Numbered from the stretch's first letter, positions 50,471 to 60,271 are shown. The stretch is 64,000 bases of DNA from Clostridia bacterium (GCA_016287245.1 JAEEWG010000009.1:1-64000), one strand, 5' to 3'. Notes: a model not told the origin generated them from the sequence alone. Made by a program: numbers and translations.

Positions 50471-52156
50471 TTACTCGCCAAAGGATACACCGATAAATGC
50501 TTCGGAGATGGAATACCCGCCGATCTTTCCTTCTCTATCCTTCTGAAGAAGCACATAATGGCTCTTCGATTCGTCCTCGTTATGCACCTCCGCTACGAAT
50601 TCATCGTATTCGTCGATATAGCGGATGATCGAAACAACTGATCCTTTCGGGATCACGGTATCTCCGCCGTCGGTCGCCCAGAGGTCAGTCATAATACCCG
50701 GAAGATCGACCCTCGTAATGTAAGGTCCGTCGTAGACGTCAAAGTAGATCGATTTATATAGAAGTTCTCCATTTTCCGAAATGCGCACACGGTTAGTTCC
50801 GGAATTGATACCGATCCCCTCGACGCCTTCCGAGATCAGCAGATCCGAAGGATCCCAGATCTCACGGACCCCGCAGACATAATCGTCCAGGAGAACGAGT
50901 TTTCCACCGTCTACCTTAAAGAGGATGGCATGCGTGGAGAACATGAAATCTTCAAGAAGCACGAAGAGGAAAGTTCCGTGATCCGTAAATGCGACAAAAC
51001 TGTCCATCCCCTCGTTATAGGCCATATCATTTTCCAGATACTCGATCTGTTCGGAAGTATATTCATACGTATCGTTGTTGAAAAGAATGCTCAGTTTTCC
51101 GATCGAATCCGAATCCGGATCTTTTGCGATAGAAAGCGTGATCTTATCTAAAACATTATCTCCGTCAACATCCCACTCCAGTTTCCAGTCCCGATCGAAG
51201 CGGACAGTATAGTCTGTAGCGGTGGTGTTTCCGAAATAGGAAAGATCGAAAAGCGTCTCATTTCCGATGACCGGGATCTTGCCTACATCCGGAAGATAGA
51301 TGCCGTCGTATAGGATACCGAATTTTGCAGTTCCGTCTTTTACGGACTTGATCAGCTCATCGTAGCCGTATTCGCTCGGATTGGATTTCTCCTCCACGAT
51401 CTTAGAAAGCGCATCGAGATCTTTTACCACATCGGTAAGCTCGATCACAGAACCGTCCTTCACGCGGTAGTTTCCGGATGAAGGCTCATACATCTCCGAT
51501 TCCTTAAGTTCGAGAAAAGAATAGTTATAGGCACTCTCAATAAAAGAGAGGATCTCGCTGTCGGCGCGAAGTACTTCCGTCTCAATGAAATACTGGTTAA
51601 AGTCGATCCAGTACTCTCCAGAGCCGGTAAGTTCGAGTTCTTTCTGCATTCTGGAAAAGACCTTCCCTACAAGTTCCGAATTCTTCTCATAGCGGCTCTT
51701 TAGCGCTTTTCCGAGAGGAGTATTCTCACCCATATTGTAGAGATAGTCTAATGTCGCCGAGCCTCGTCCGACTTTCATGTCGTCTCCACTACCCTCGACT
51801 TTACCGCCTCCGAGATACTCAGTCTCATGATATATCTCAAGTTTTTCGAGATTATGGGAGATCGCAAATCCACTCGGGAGCGTAATGTCCGGAGCCGGAG
51901 CCGTCTCTTCCGTGTCACTTGGAACCGTATCCGAAGGTGTCGTCTCTGTTTCCGTCGGAACTGTATCCGATGTGCTCTCCTGCGTCGTTTCCGTAACCAG
52001 AGTAGGCGTCGGATCCGTTTCCGTGCTCTCGGTCTCCTCCGTCTCCGCAATGTTAAAAAGCTTCGAGTCCACGTCTTTGGACGATTTACTGCTTTCGCAG
52101 GAGGTCAGACTCAGGACCATCGCGAAAGACAGAAGTAATGCTACGTATTTTTTCAT
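50471..52156 (-). CDS. Lipoprotein of unknown function
   Basis: 561 residues. Lipobox VLSLTSC near residue 19; Thr/Glu/Pro/Ser-rich linker (about 22-92); then a globular domain in which DWKLEWDVDGDNVLDKITLSIAKDPDSDS looks like a calcium-binding dockerin- or VCBS-like loop (DVDGDNVLDKI). No catalytic motif recognised. The ribosome site is GGAGG, 6 bases upstream. Function unknown. Confidence 0.65.
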   Translation of the reverse strand: MKKYVALLLSFAMVLSLTSCESSKSSKDVDSKLFNIAETEETESTETDPTPTLVTETTQESTSDTVPTETETTPSDTVPSDTEETAPAPDITLPSGFAISHNLEKLEIYHETEYLGGGKVEGSGDDMKVGRGSATLDYLYNMGENTPLGKALKSRYEKNSELVGKVFSRMQKELELTGSGEYWIDFNQYFIETEVLRADSEILSFIESAYNYSFLELKESEMYEPSSGNYRVKDGSVIELTDVVKDLDALSKIVEEKSNPSEYGYDELIKSVKDGTAKFGILYDGIYLPDVGKIPVIGNETLFDLSYFGNTTATDYTVRFDRDWKLEWDVDGDNVLDKITLSIAKDPDSDSIGKLSILFNNDTYEYTSEQIEYLENDMAYNEGMDSFVAFTDHGTFLFVLLEDFMFSTHAILFKVDGGKLVLLDDYVCGVREIWDPSDLLISEGVEGIGINSGTNRVRISENGELLYKSIYFDVYDGPYITRVDLPGIMTDLWATDGGDTVIPKGSVVSIIRYIDEYDEFVAEVHNEDESKSHYVLLQKDREGKIGGYSISEAFIGVSFGE

Positions 52157-52223
52157 AATCTACCTCCATATTTCCCCAACAAAAATATTTTACCATTAAC
52201 CCCCATCAGAAGATAGAAAAAAC

Positions 52224-52252
52224 TTGGTTTTTGTCCCCCACAACGATACAAT
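52224..52252 (+). promoter_or_regulatory. Promoter of the AraC regulator gene
   Basis: TTGGTT (52224-52229), 17-base spacer, TACAAT (52247-52252), 44 bases upstream of the start codon. Confidence 0.65.
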
Positions 52253-52295
52253 GATATTAAGATTCATATCACAAAACAAATATCAGGAGGTCCCT

Positions 52296-53057
52296 ATGAG
52301 CGAGCCCCTTATCCCCTATAGTGAGATCATGCAGCTGCTTCATGAAAACAGCGAGAACGATTTTCGGCATACGACCTATCGCAAAGAATCCCTTCGGTTC
52401 CACTATCTCATGCAGGGCGACATGCGCGCTGTCGACGAAGCTGTAGAGATACTGAATCCCGAGATCCAGGGAACGCTTTCTCTCGACCCGGTAAGGAATA
52501 TCCGCTATCTTCTGATCGTAAGTATCGGCCTTGCTTCCAGATATGTCATCGAAGCAGGCGTTCCTCAGGAGACGATCTATTCGTCCTCGGACCTTCACAT
52601 CCGAAGAGCCGATGTCGCAACGACCATCGAAGAACTTCTGAAGATCCATAAGGAATACTGGATCAAGGCCGTCGAACTCGTACGGCAGGCAAAAGCCCAG
52701 AAGAAATATTCCAAGCCCATCATGGGATGTCTAAACTATATCGATTCACATTTCAATACCCGGATCACACTTTCCGATATGGCAAAAGAAATGGATCTTC
52801 ACCCTGCGTATCTCGCATCTCTTTTCAAAAAGGAAGTCGGCGAGACGTTTGCAAACTACGTCACCCGCCGCCGCGTCGAGACGGCCAAAGCCCTTCTGAC
52901 GCGCACGGAATACAGCTATTCCCAGATCGCCTATTCTCTTTCCTTCTGTTCACAAAGTCATTTCATCAAGGTGTTCCGGGAAGGCACAGGATATACGCCC
53001 CGCCAGTACAGGATGCAGTTTTATAACAGCAACTTCTCCAGAAATATCAGCGGATGA
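52296..53057 (+). CDS. AraC family transcriptional regulator
   Basis: 253 residues from ATG 52296 (AGGAGG 5 bases upstream; a 72-base in-frame extension has no ribosome site and overlaps the promoter). The C-terminal domain has two HTHs: RITLSDMAKEMDLHPAYLASLFKKEVGETFANYVTRRRVETAKALL and YSYSQIAYSLSFCSQSHFIKVFREGTGYTPRQYR. The N-terminal part (1-140) is helical, not a cupin, resembling YesN-like sensors. It converges with the nine-gene redox operon (11-base overlap) and is its likely regulator. Confidence 0.85.
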   Translation: MSEPLIPYSEIMQLLHENSENDFRHTTYRKESLRFHYLMQGDMRAVDEAVEILNPEIQGTLSLDPVRNIRYLLIVSIGLASRYVIEAGVPQETIYSSSDLHIRRADVATTIEELLKIHKEYWIKAVELVRQAKAQKKYSKPIMGCLNYIDSHFNTRITLSDMAKEMDLHPAYLASLFKKEVGETFANYVTRRRVETAKALLTRTEYSYSQIAYSLSFCSQSHFIKVFREGTGYTPRQYRMQFYNSNFSRNISG

Positions 53058-53676
53058 AATTCGTCCAGACGCGGCCTTCGGTCTCTGGAAGTCCGATTGT
53101 TTCTTTTCCAAGAGAAATGCTCTTCATAAGGAAGATCATGTTTCGTGCAAGGACGCGCATGACCTGCTTTCCTTCCTCGTCAACCTGACCTTCGCCGGGC
53201 TCCCAGCCATAGATATTATTCCAGTACTGGCTTGTCGCGACTGGCATATTCGAAAGTGTAAAGAACTTATTCAACTCATCGAAAGTCGCCGTACAGCCGG
53301 ATCTTCTGGCGCTGACAACGCTGGCGCCGACCTTCAGGCTCTTATCAAAATGGGTGCTGTAGAATATCCTCTGAAGTGCCGCCATCAGAGCACCATTGGC
53401 TGAACCGTAATATACGGGAGATCCGATGACAAGACCGTCGGCCTTCTCAAATTTCTCCGAGAGAGAATTCACGATATCGGGGAAGACACATTTTCCCGTC
53501 TTTCGGCAGGATTCACATGCGATACAGCCGTGGATCGCTTCTTTTCCAATAAGAATATTCTCGACTTCGATTCCGTTATCTGTAAAGACCTTCTCCATCT
53601 CCGAAAAAGCCAGCGCGATATTGCCCTTTGTTCTCGGACTTCCATTGATCATCAGAACCTTGAATTTCTTTTCCAT
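53047..53676 (-). CDS. NAD(P)H-dependent FMN reductase family protein
   Basis: 209 residues with the flavodoxin-fold start VLMINGSPRTKGNIALAFSEM (FMN phosphate loop), the Cys pair IHGCIACESCRKTGKC near 50-63 and VIGSPVYYGSANGALMAALQRIFYS near 85-107. It belongs to the iron-sulfur flavoprotein-like NADPH-dependent reductases, though only part of the cluster motif is seen. It is the last gene of the operon that begins at 61459. Confidence 0.85.
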   Translation of the reverse strand: MEKKFKVLMINGSPRTKGNIALAFSEMEKVFTDNGIEVENILIGKEAIHGCIACESCRKTGKCVFPDIVNSLSEKFEKADGLVIGSPVYYGSANGALMAALQRIFYSTHFDKSLKVGASVVSARRSGCTATFDELNKFFTLSNMPVATSQYWNNIYGWEPGEGQVDEEGKQVMRVLARNMIFLMKSISLGKETIGLPETEGRVWTNFIR

Positions 53677-53726
53677 AGCGGATCCTCCTGTTAGCGGATG
53701 TGATAGTATTTCAGATATGAGAAAAC

Positions 53727-54707
53727 TTACGGATAATATCCGATCTTCTCAAAAACCTCGTCCATGAGTTTAATGTTCTTCATGGAAAATTCCGGTGTGA
53801 CGTGCGGGTTTTCTCCGTAAAGGATCGCGCGGCTTAAGTTCTCGATCTCTAAAGAATAGTTATTCGGAACAGAGACTTTTCTTTCGATCACACCGTCTTC
53901 GGTATAGATCTTATAGGATACGTCTCCCGACTGGTTATACTCCACATCGGACCGGATCGAGCCCTTTGTGCCATGAACGAACAGTCGGTCGAATCTTGAA
54001 TTACTGTTCTCTCCGAGGATCATGCCGATCGAAAAAGAAGCACGTGCGCCGTTTTTAAATCGAAGGATCGCGGAGGTATTTACATCGACTCCGAGATCGG
54101 AAAATTCGGAAGAAGCATTTACGAAATCCACATCTGAATCTATGAGCGAAAGGATCATCGTGGTGCAGTAGCAGCCGAGGTCATACATCGCTCCGCCGCC
54201 GAGTTCCTTATGCAGACGGAAGTCTTCCTTATATCCCTGCGTGACGAAGGCCGTATCGATATAATCCACCTCGCCGATGATGCCGGATGCGATGTCTTCT
54301 TTCAAGCTTGCCACATACGGACTATGCAGGTATGCATAGGCTTCCATTAAGATCACATGGTTATTCTTCGCGATCTGGTACATCTCGGCAGCTTCGACAG
54401 CATTTAAGGCCAGAGGTTTTTCACAGAGCACATGTTTTTTCTTCCGAAGTGCTTCGGTCACCCATCGAAGATGGATATCGTTTGGAAGCGGGATATAGAC
54501 CGCCTGAACATTCGGATCGTCAAGCAGTTCCGAATAGCTTCCATAGGCTTTTTGAAACCCGAATGTCTCTTTATACTTTTCTGCTTTCTCCAGTGATCTC
54601 CCGGCGATTGCGTAAAGCTCGCAGGAAGGAGAAAGTTTCATGCCCGGGATCGTTCCCCAGCGTGCGATATTGGCTGTCCCCAGAATACCCCAATTGATCT
54701 TCTCCAT
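53727..54707 (-). CDS. Gfo/Idh/MocA family oxidoreductase
   Basis: 326 residues; start at the ATG with AGGA at 8-9 bases. Rossmann motif WGILGTANIA near residue 4-13, and the family motif CEKPLALNAVEA near residue 95. ELGGGAMYDLGCYCTTMI (about 168-185) contains the usual catalytic GGG-Dx2-H region with Cys/Tyr changes. It oxidises a sugar or inositol-like alcohol with NAD(P). Placed in the nine-gene operon. Confidence 0.85.
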   Translation of the reverse strand: MEKINWGILGTANIARWGTIPGMKLSPSCELYAIAGRSLEKAEKYKETFGFQKAYGSYSELLDDPNVQAVYIPLPNDIHLRWVTEALRKKKHVLCEKPLALNAVEAAEMYQIAKNNHVILMEAYAYLHSPYVASLKEDIASGIIGEVDYIDTAFVTQGYKEDFRLHKELGGGAMYDLGCYCTTMILSLIDSDVDFVNASSEFSDLGVDVNTSAILRFKNGARASFSIGMILGENSNSRFDRLFVHGTKGSIRSDVEYNQSGDVSYKIYTEDGVIERKVSVPNNYSLEIENLSRAILYGENPHVTPEFSMKNIKLMDEVFEKIGYYP

Positions 54708-54749
54708 AGCCATCTTCCTTTCTATTTCATTTCTTCTGAAAAAAAACGC

Positions 54750-55343
54750 TTACAGTTTCAAAAGTGTCGCCCGGCACGGTGCGCCATCGCAGCCTCCGAG
54801 ATTAAGAGGCGCGCTGTTTAAAAGGTATACACCTTCCGGCACTTCCGATAAACGGATACCTTCGAGCAGTACGATCTCTGCGCCGAGCATAGTCAGATGC
54901 ACTTTCATTGGCGCCATCAGAGGACCCACGGTCTGCGATTCATTTCCGAACAGATAGATTTCATCTGCAGCAAATACTTTCGCTGCTTCTTCCGTCACGG
55001 TCGCATCGCCTTTGATGAGAAGACGCTTGGCACCCTTCTTGTCCATGGACTTTGCTTTCTGAAGGATCTTTTCCGCGTCCTCTTTTGTGATATCGCCCGA
55101 ATGTTCGATCACGCAGGCATATCCGATGAATTTACCAAGATCCACCTGATCGATCGTCTTTCCCTCATTTATGAAGTGAAAAGGCGCATCGACATGTGTC
55201 CCGTTATGAGCGCACATATGAAGTGCGGAGAGGTTACAAACCTCTCCGTCTTCGATCCGCAGCTTCACTTCCTTTTCAGGACTTGGATCTCCGGGATATA
55301 CTGCACAGCTGAATACTTCCTGAGAAATATCGTAGATCTTCAT
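54750..55343 (-). CDS. Cyclase family protein (kynurenine formamidase-like fold)
   Basis: 197 residues with the signature HNGTHVDAPFHF near residue 46 (metal-binding HxGTHxDxPxH) and an upstream YPGDPSPE element. The family includes metal-dependent formamidases and cyclases acting on amide or lactone bonds. Residues LGGCDGAPCRATLL close the protein. In this operon it may hydrolyse a lactone or formyl group. The actual substrate is unknown. Confidence 0.8.
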   Translation of the reverse strand: MKIYDISQEVFSCAVYPGDPSPEKEVKLRIEDGEVCNLSALHMCAHNGTHVDAPFHFINEGKTIDQVDLGKFIGYACVIEHSGDITKEDAEKILQKAKSMDKKGAKRLLIKGDATVTEEAAKVFAADEIYLFGNESQTVGPLMAPMKVHLTMLGAEIVLLEGIRLSEVPEGVYLLNSAPLNLGGCDGAPCRATLLKL

Positions 55344-55355
55344 CTGACCCTCTCC

Positions 55356-55880
55356 TTAGATGTAGTACACATAGTTCTCTTTTCTCTCCGCAGGAGCCGG
55401 AAGTTCCTCAGCGGCATACCCCAGAGCACAGTGACCAATGCCTTCATACTCATCCGGGATACCCAGCTTCTTCAGAATATTCTTTCCGAATTCATCTTCG
55501 AATTCTTCCTTTGCACGATGGATCCAGATGCTGTCGATACCGAGGCTCTTGGCGGCATTCATGAGGTTACCCATGACGAGAGAACCATCATACACATGTG
55601 TAACAACATCCTTTTTCGCCAGAACGATCAGGATCACCGGGGCACCATAGAAAGGATCCATATCTGTATCCCAGCCGACCACCTTTTTATTCATGACCGA
55701 AAGTTCATCGCGAAGCGTCTTATCTGTGACAGCGATGATGATCGGGCTCTGCTTGCCCATGCCTGTCGCCGCATATGTTCCGGCACGCAGGATCGCATCA
55801 AGATCCTCTTTGCTGATCATGTCCGGCTTAAAGTTTCTGCAGCTTCTTCTTGTCTCAAGCACCTTCAATGTTTCATTCAT
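55356..55880 (-). CDS. Nitroreductase family protein
   Basis: 174 residues: N-terminal TRRSCRNFKPDMISKEDLDAIL (FMN-binding Arg), ATGMGKQSPIIIAV near 38, GSLVMGNLMNAAKSLGIDSIWIH near 100-122, end in GHCALGYAAEELPAPAERKENYVYYI. Typical NfsA/FRase-type small nitroreductase; a flavin-dependent reductase of quinones, nitro compounds or enals. It is 12 bases upstream of the cyclase gene. Confidence 0.85.
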   Translation of the reverse strand: MNETLKVLETRRSCRNFKPDMISKEDLDAILRAGTYAATGMGKQSPIIIAVTDKTLRDELSVMNKKVVGWDTDMDPFYGAPVILIVLAKKDVVTHVYDGSLVMGNLMNAAKSLGIDSIWIHRAKEEFEDEFGKNILKKLGIPDEYEGIGHCALGYAAEELPAPAERKENYVYYI

Positions 55881-55925
55881 AACATGACACCTCCTAAATA
55901 CTTCTGTGATTTCGTTACTTCTATC

Positions 55926-56852
55926 TTACGGCAGGAATTTGCCGGATGCCAGATAAAGTTCATACCATTCGTTATGGGTAAGATCGACTTTCGTAGCATC
56001 GCAGATATCCTTCAGATGATCCGGATTCATAGTGCCGGCGATCGCCTGCATCTTCGCGGGGTGACGAAGGATCCAGGCAATCGCAATGGCAGTTTTCGGC
56101 ACCGAGTACTTCTGCCCAAGTTTGGATAAGACTTCGTTGAGTTCCGGGAAATCCGGATGATCGACGAAACAGCCTTTGAACATGCCGATCTGAAGCGGCG
56201 ACCAGGCCTGTATGGTGATATCGTTAAGACGGCAGTAATCGAGGATCCCGTTATCCCTGTCGATCGACATGTCTGTGGTCTTGTTATTGAGATACAGCGC
56301 CTGATCGATAAGCTGGGATTGATCGAGAGAAAACTGCAGCTGGTTAAAGATCAGAGGCTGCTTGACATATTTCTTCAAAAGCTCGAGCTGCATCGGGGTC
56401 ACGTTACTTACTCCGAAGTATTTCACTTTACCGGCCGAATAGAGCTCATCGAAAGCTTCCGCGATCTCTTCCGGATCGTAAAGAAGGTCCGGACGATGAA
56501 GTAAAAGTGCATCAAGATAATCGGTCTTAAGGCGCGACAGGATCCCGTCTGTGCTCTTTAAGATATCTTCCTTGCTCCAGTTGAATTCTTTGGTATCAAA
56601 ATGCAGTCCGCACTTACTCTGGAGAAAGATATCTTCTCTCTTAATTCCTGTAAGCGGAAGCGCATCACCAAAACGTGTCTCGGCTTCACCATCACCGTAG
56701 CAGGTGGCATGATCAAAGAAATTGATCCCCAGCTCTCTGGAAGTGGTGATCATCTTCGCCGCTTCTTCCACAGAGAGTGCCGGCATTCTCATGCATCCCA
56801 GAATAATGCGTGAGACATTGCCCGGACCGTTTTTAATATCCAGCATTTTCAT
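55926..56852 (-). CDS. Aldo/keto reductase, YdhF-like
   Basis: 308 residues. Catalytic set: Asp and Tyr in FFDHATCYG (near 51-58), Lys in QSKCGLHFD (near 82) and His in ALLLHRPDLLYDPEE (near 117). QPLIFNQLQFSLDQ and IQAWSPLQIGMFKG (near 160-200) confirm the family. It reduces carbonyl compounds with NAD(P)H. The second aldo/keto reductase in this operon (57917) differs by an Fe-S tail. Confidence 0.85.
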   Translation of the reverse strand: MKMLDIKNGPGNVSRIILGCMRMPALSVEEAAKMITTSRELGINFFDHATCYGDGEAETRFGDALPLTGIKREDIFLQSKCGLHFDTKEFNWSKEDILKSTDGILSRLKTDYLDALLLHRPDLLYDPEEIAEAFDELYSAGKVKYFGVSNVTPMQLELLKKYVKQPLIFNQLQFSLDQSQLIDQALYLNNKTTDMSIDRDNGILDYCRLNDITIQAWSPLQIGMFKGCFVDHPDFPELNEVLSKLGQKYSVPKTAIAIAWILRHPAKMQAIAGTMNPDHLKDICDATKVDLTHNEWYELYLASGKFLP

Positions 56853-56870
56853 TTTTCTACCTCCAAAAAC

Positions 56871-57902
56871 TCAGAAAGCGGCTTTGGCTTTCTCGATCGT
56901 ATCGATCACACGGTCACACCACTGGTCAAACTCAGGATCTTCGATCTGACATTCTTCGGGGTGGGAAAGAACATAGTCGAGAGCGATCCTTACACCCATA
57001 TCAAATCGCACATTCGTCGCCATATCCGGCACGACCCGTTTCAGTTTTCTGTTATCGAATACGACCGATACGGATTTGTCTCCGAGGAGCGAACCCGTAT
57101 AGTCGAATCCGAGCGGATCTCCGACGGCACAAAGGAAATCAGTCGATACATGATACGCATGAAGTGTAACTCCCAACGCATCGGCCACCGTTTGATAGAT
57201 CTGATCCCAGGTAAGTGTCTCGTCGGAAGTGATCTGGAACGCTTCACCGATGGCATGACGGTTGCCCATCAGGCCCGTATAGCCGATCGCGAAATCCGCA
57301 TTCCAGGTCACAGTCCAAAGGCTCGATCCGTCGCCCTGGATAATGACAGGCTTTCCTTCCAGCATTCGCTTAATGACCTGCCAGTATCCGTTTTTACCAT
57401 GCACACCGAGAGGGATATTCCGCTCATCGTATGTATGGCTCGGGCGGACGATCGTGACCGGGAAGCCTTCTTCTCTATATTTCTTCATGAGGAACTCTTC
57501 ACATTCGATCTTATCTCGAGAGTACTGCCAGTAAGGATTGCTGAGCGTTGTCCCTTCAGTGATGACATATCCGGAAGCGGGCTTATGATATGCCGATGCG
57601 GAAGAAATATAAAGATACTGTCTGGTCTTCCCGGAAAAGAGGCGATAGTCCCTCTCTACCTGAGGAAGTGTAAAACCGATAAACTCACAGACACAGTCAA
57701 AGGTAGTATCTCCAAGTTTTTGAAGGACCTTCTCTTCATCGTTGATGTCACAGACGACGGACACCACTTCGGCCGGAAGGACCTGATTGCGGTTTCCTCT
57801 GTTCAAGACCCAGACCTCCCAATCCAGATCATTCACGAGTCGTTTCACGATAGCGGTACTGATCGTTCCGGTACCGCCGATAAATAGTGCACGTTTTTTC
57901 AT
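56871..57902 (-). CDS. NAD-dependent epimerase/dehydratase family protein
   Basis: About 343 residues from ATG 57902 (AGGGTGA upstream). N-terminal NAD-binding motif ALFIGGTGTISTAIV (GxxGxxS form). Near residue 110 YLYISSASAY has the catalytic Ser, and downstream NPYWQYSRDKIECEEFL holds the Tyr-x3-Lys pair (Y-S-R-D-K). It is an extended short-chain reductase of the sugar-nucleotide or lipid-linked type; the substrate is unclear. Confidence 0.8.
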   Translation of the reverse strand: MKKRALFIGGTGTISTAIVKRLVNDLDWEVWVLNRGNRNQVLPAEVVSVVCDINDEEKVLQKLGDTTFDCVCEFIGFTLPQVERDYRLFSGKTRQYLYISSASAYHKPASGYVITEGTTLSNPYWQYSRDKIECEEFLMKKYREEGFPVTIVRPSHTYDERNIPLGVHGKNGYWQVIKRMLEGKPVIIQGDGSSLWTVTWNADFAIGYTGLMGNRHAIGEAFQITSDETLTWDQIYQTVADALGVTLHAYHVSTDFLCAVGDPLGFDYTGSLLGDKSVSVVFDNRKLKRVVPDMATNVRFDMGVRIALDYVLSHPEECQIEDPEFDQWCDRVIDTIEKAKAAF

Positions 57903-57916
57903 TTTTCTCACCCTGG

Positions 57917-59038
57917 TTATTTGTCTAAGATATCAGCAGCTTCAGAAAGGAGTTCAATGATCGGCAGATGCTGCGGGCAGACACTTTCACACTGTCCGCA
58001 TCCGATACAGTCAGATGCCTTTCCTGATCTTCCGATCAGACCCGAATAGAAGTTTTTCGATCTCCAGTCATCCGGGTATCTTCGAAGTGTATTAATGACT
58101 CTGAACACATCCGGGATCGAGATGCTCATCGGGCATCCCGGAGTGCAGTACTTACAAGCTGTACAGCCGATCTGCTTCATGCTCAGAATATCGGAAGTCA
58201 CTTCATCGACAGCTGCCATCTCTTCAACGGAGAGCGGCTCGAAATCAGTGAATGTGCCGATGTTGTCATCCATCTGTTCTTCTGCACTCATACCGGAAAG
58301 GATAGTCATCACGCCCGGCAGTGATCCGACGAAGCGAAGCGCCCAGGAAGCGATACTCTTATCGGGGCGGATCGCCTTAAACTTGGCTTCCTGTTCAGGG
58401 GCAAGACTTGCGAGCATTCCGCCGCGGATCGGTTCCATAACGATGATCGGGATATTTCTCTCCGCGAGGATCTCATAGAGTGCCTGTGACTGTACGACCG
58501 GATTGGTACGATCCAGATAATTGAGCTGGATCTGCACAAACTCGACTTCCGGGTGAAGGTCCAGGATCTCTTTTAAAAGTTCCGGAGTACCATGATAGGA
58601 AAATCCGAAGTGACGGATCTTGCCTTCGGCCTTCTTCTCAAGGCCCCACTTGAAGCAGTCGTACTTGACATAGGTGTCATAGTTATTTCCATCCTCGATC
58701 GAGTGAAGGAGATAAAAATCGAAGTAATCGACACCGGCCCGGTCAAGCTGTTCCTGGAAGATCTTCTCAATATCTGCTTCCTCATGGATCTCCCATGCGG
58801 GAAGTTTCGTCGCGATCTTAAAGGAATCTCTCGGATATCGCTTGACGAGTGCTTCCCTTGCCGCTACTTCCGATTTTCCGCCATGGTAAACATATGCGGT
58901 GTCGAAGTAATTCATACCGGCTTGCATGTACTTATCTACCATACGGCAGACATGCTCGTGATCGATCACGCCATCCACCTCAGGAAGACGCATCAGGCCG
59001 AATCCCAGCTTCGGCATCGTGGACAGGTCAATACTCAT
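57917..59038 (-). CDS. Aldo/keto reductase with C-terminal 4Fe-4S ferredoxin domain
   Basis: 373 residues. Aldo/keto reductase part (about 1-285): MNYFDTAYVYHGGKSE near 35-50, ATKLPAWE near 78, YFDFYLLHSIEDGNNYD near 105. C-terminal extension (about 290-373) has Cys clusters CTACKYCTPGCPMSI and CIGCGQCESVCPQHLPI. This is the arrangement of clostridial Fe-S aldo/keto reductases, in which electrons may come from ferredoxin or the cluster. GGAGG start. Part of the nine-gene operon. Confidence 0.85.
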   Translation of the reverse strand: MSIDLSTMPKLGFGLMRLPEVDGVIDHEHVCRMVDKYMQAGMNYFDTAYVYHGGKSEVAAREALVKRYPRDSFKIATKLPAWEIHEEADIEKIFQEQLDRAGVDYFDFYLLHSIEDGNNYDTYVKYDCFKWGLEKKAEGKIRHFGFSYHGTPELLKEILDLHPEVEFVQIQLNYLDRTNPVVQSQALYEILAERNIPIIVMEPIRGGMLASLAPEQEAKFKAIRPDKSIASWALRFVGSLPGVMTILSGMSAEEQMDDNIGTFTDFEPLSVEEMAAVDEVTSDILSMKQIGCTACKYCTPGCPMSISIPDVFRVINTLRRYPDDWRSKNFYSGLIGRSGKASDCIGCGQCESVCPQHLPIIELLSEAADILDK

Positions 59039-59071
59039 GATGTACCTCCTTATGTTTTTCTTCTTTCCGTC

Positions 59072-60271
59072 TTATAAAGTAAGTTCGAGATTTCCGTCGT
59101 TTATGAACTTGGAATTTACGGAAGATTCTCCCGAGGAGATCTCATACTCGCCCTTAAATACATCCAGCGTTACACATCCGTCGGCATCAGTCGTAACAGT
59201 CTCATCGGTCCACCATTCGCCGCGCACAAGGTTTTTAAGCATCTCGAAAGAAGGCTTCTTCGAATTGTCGAGACGCAGATATCCGGAAGGCGCCTTCAGC
59301 CATGCACCGTCTTTAAAGTCCCAAGTTGTAATGGCTTCCACAAGAGGATGTGAGAAGAGGACGCGGTACATCTCTTCGATCTCTTTTGCCTGGCGCTCTT
59401 CTCCTTCCGGAGTCGTCGGCCACTCATCGACCTGCCAGTCGTTGAGATCGTCGATATATGCCGGCATGATCTCACCGGAGATCAGGGTATTCTCGGTAAA
59501 ATGGATCGGAAGTCCGAAGTGCTCGAATCTGGCGAGGACTTCTTCCAGTTTTTCCCTTCCCCAGTAACCCTGATGCTGATGAGACTGGATCCCTATTGCC
59601 GAAATGGGCACACCGGCATTGAGACATCCGTCAATTAGAATCTCGTAATTGATGGAGGTGTTGAAATCATTTAAGAGCAGCACCGCATCAGGGTTACATT
59701 TATGGGCTTCATCGAAGACCGTCTTGATCAGTCCGACTCTTCCCTTCTCTTTGCAGATCCGGGTGATTGCGTTATCGTACTTATCAAAGATCGGCATGAT
59801 GACTACTTCATTAATGACGTCCCACATATCAATGACGCCTTTAAAACCGCTGACCTCACGGTCAATTCTCTGGAGCTGTTTTTCCATGATGGTCTTGTTA
59901 TCGTACTTCATGAGCCAGTCGGCACATACTGTGTGCCAGCAAAGGGGGTGACCCTTGACCTTGACGTTCTTGCTCTGAAGGTATTTCGCGGTATTCATAA
60001 GCATCTCTGTGCCCGGCTTTCCTTCTTCCGGCTCAAAACGGCCCCAGTAGAACGGAAGCGTACCATAGTTGAAGATCTCCAGCCAGCTGTCTGTGATCTT
60101 CTTAGTCTCTTCGGAAGGTGACATAACATGCGGCAGGAAGTCAAAGGCTCCGCAGCCGAAAAGGAAGTGATGATTTGTCTGCTTCACATGTACCGGCTTC
60201 CCGCTGATCGGATTTCCGGACTTATCTTTTACCTGTATCTTAACGCTGACTTTTCTGTGGGAAATATCCAT
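59072..60271 (-). CDS. GH10 family endo-1,4-beta-xylanase, no signal peptide
   Basis: 399 residues. The barrel shows the GH10 hallmarks: KGHPLCWHTVC (near 115), the acid/base Glu in MWDVINEVVI (near 148), and nucleophile Glu in PIHFTENTLIS (near 250). A short N-terminal stretch (KVSVKIQVKDKSGNPISG) is beta-rich and the C-terminal tail (about 330-399) is extra. There is no signal peptide or transmembrane segment, so it is intracellular. It probably cleaves short beta-linked oligosaccharides or glycosides imported by the cell. It is second in the operon, 12 bases after the Fe-alcohol dehydrogenase gene. Confidence 0.8.
   Translation of the reverse strand: MDISHRKVSVKIQVKDKSGNPISGKPVHVKQTNHHFLFGCGAFDFLPHVMSPSEETKKITDSWLEIFNYGTLPFYWGRFEPEEGKPGTEMLMNTAKYLQSKNVKVKGHPLCWHTVCADWLMKYDNKTIMEKQLQRIDREVSGFKGVIDMWDVINEVVIMPIFDKYDNAITRICKEKGRVGLIKTVFDEAHKCNPDAVLLLNDFNTSINYEILIDGCLNAGVPISAIGIQSHQHQGYWGREKLEEVLARFEHFGLPIHFTENTLISGEIMPAYIDDLNDWQVDEWPTTPEGEERQAKEIEEMYRVLFSHPLVEAITTWDFKDGAWLKAPSGYLRLDNSKKPSFEMLKNLVRGEWWTDETVTTDADGCVTLDVFKGEYEISSGESSVNSKFINDGNLELTL

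Noticed and set aside
54897..56129. Plus-strand open frame of 410 codons
   Set aside because: Antisense to the cyclase, nitroreductase and aldo/keto reductase genes, all of which have clear motifs.
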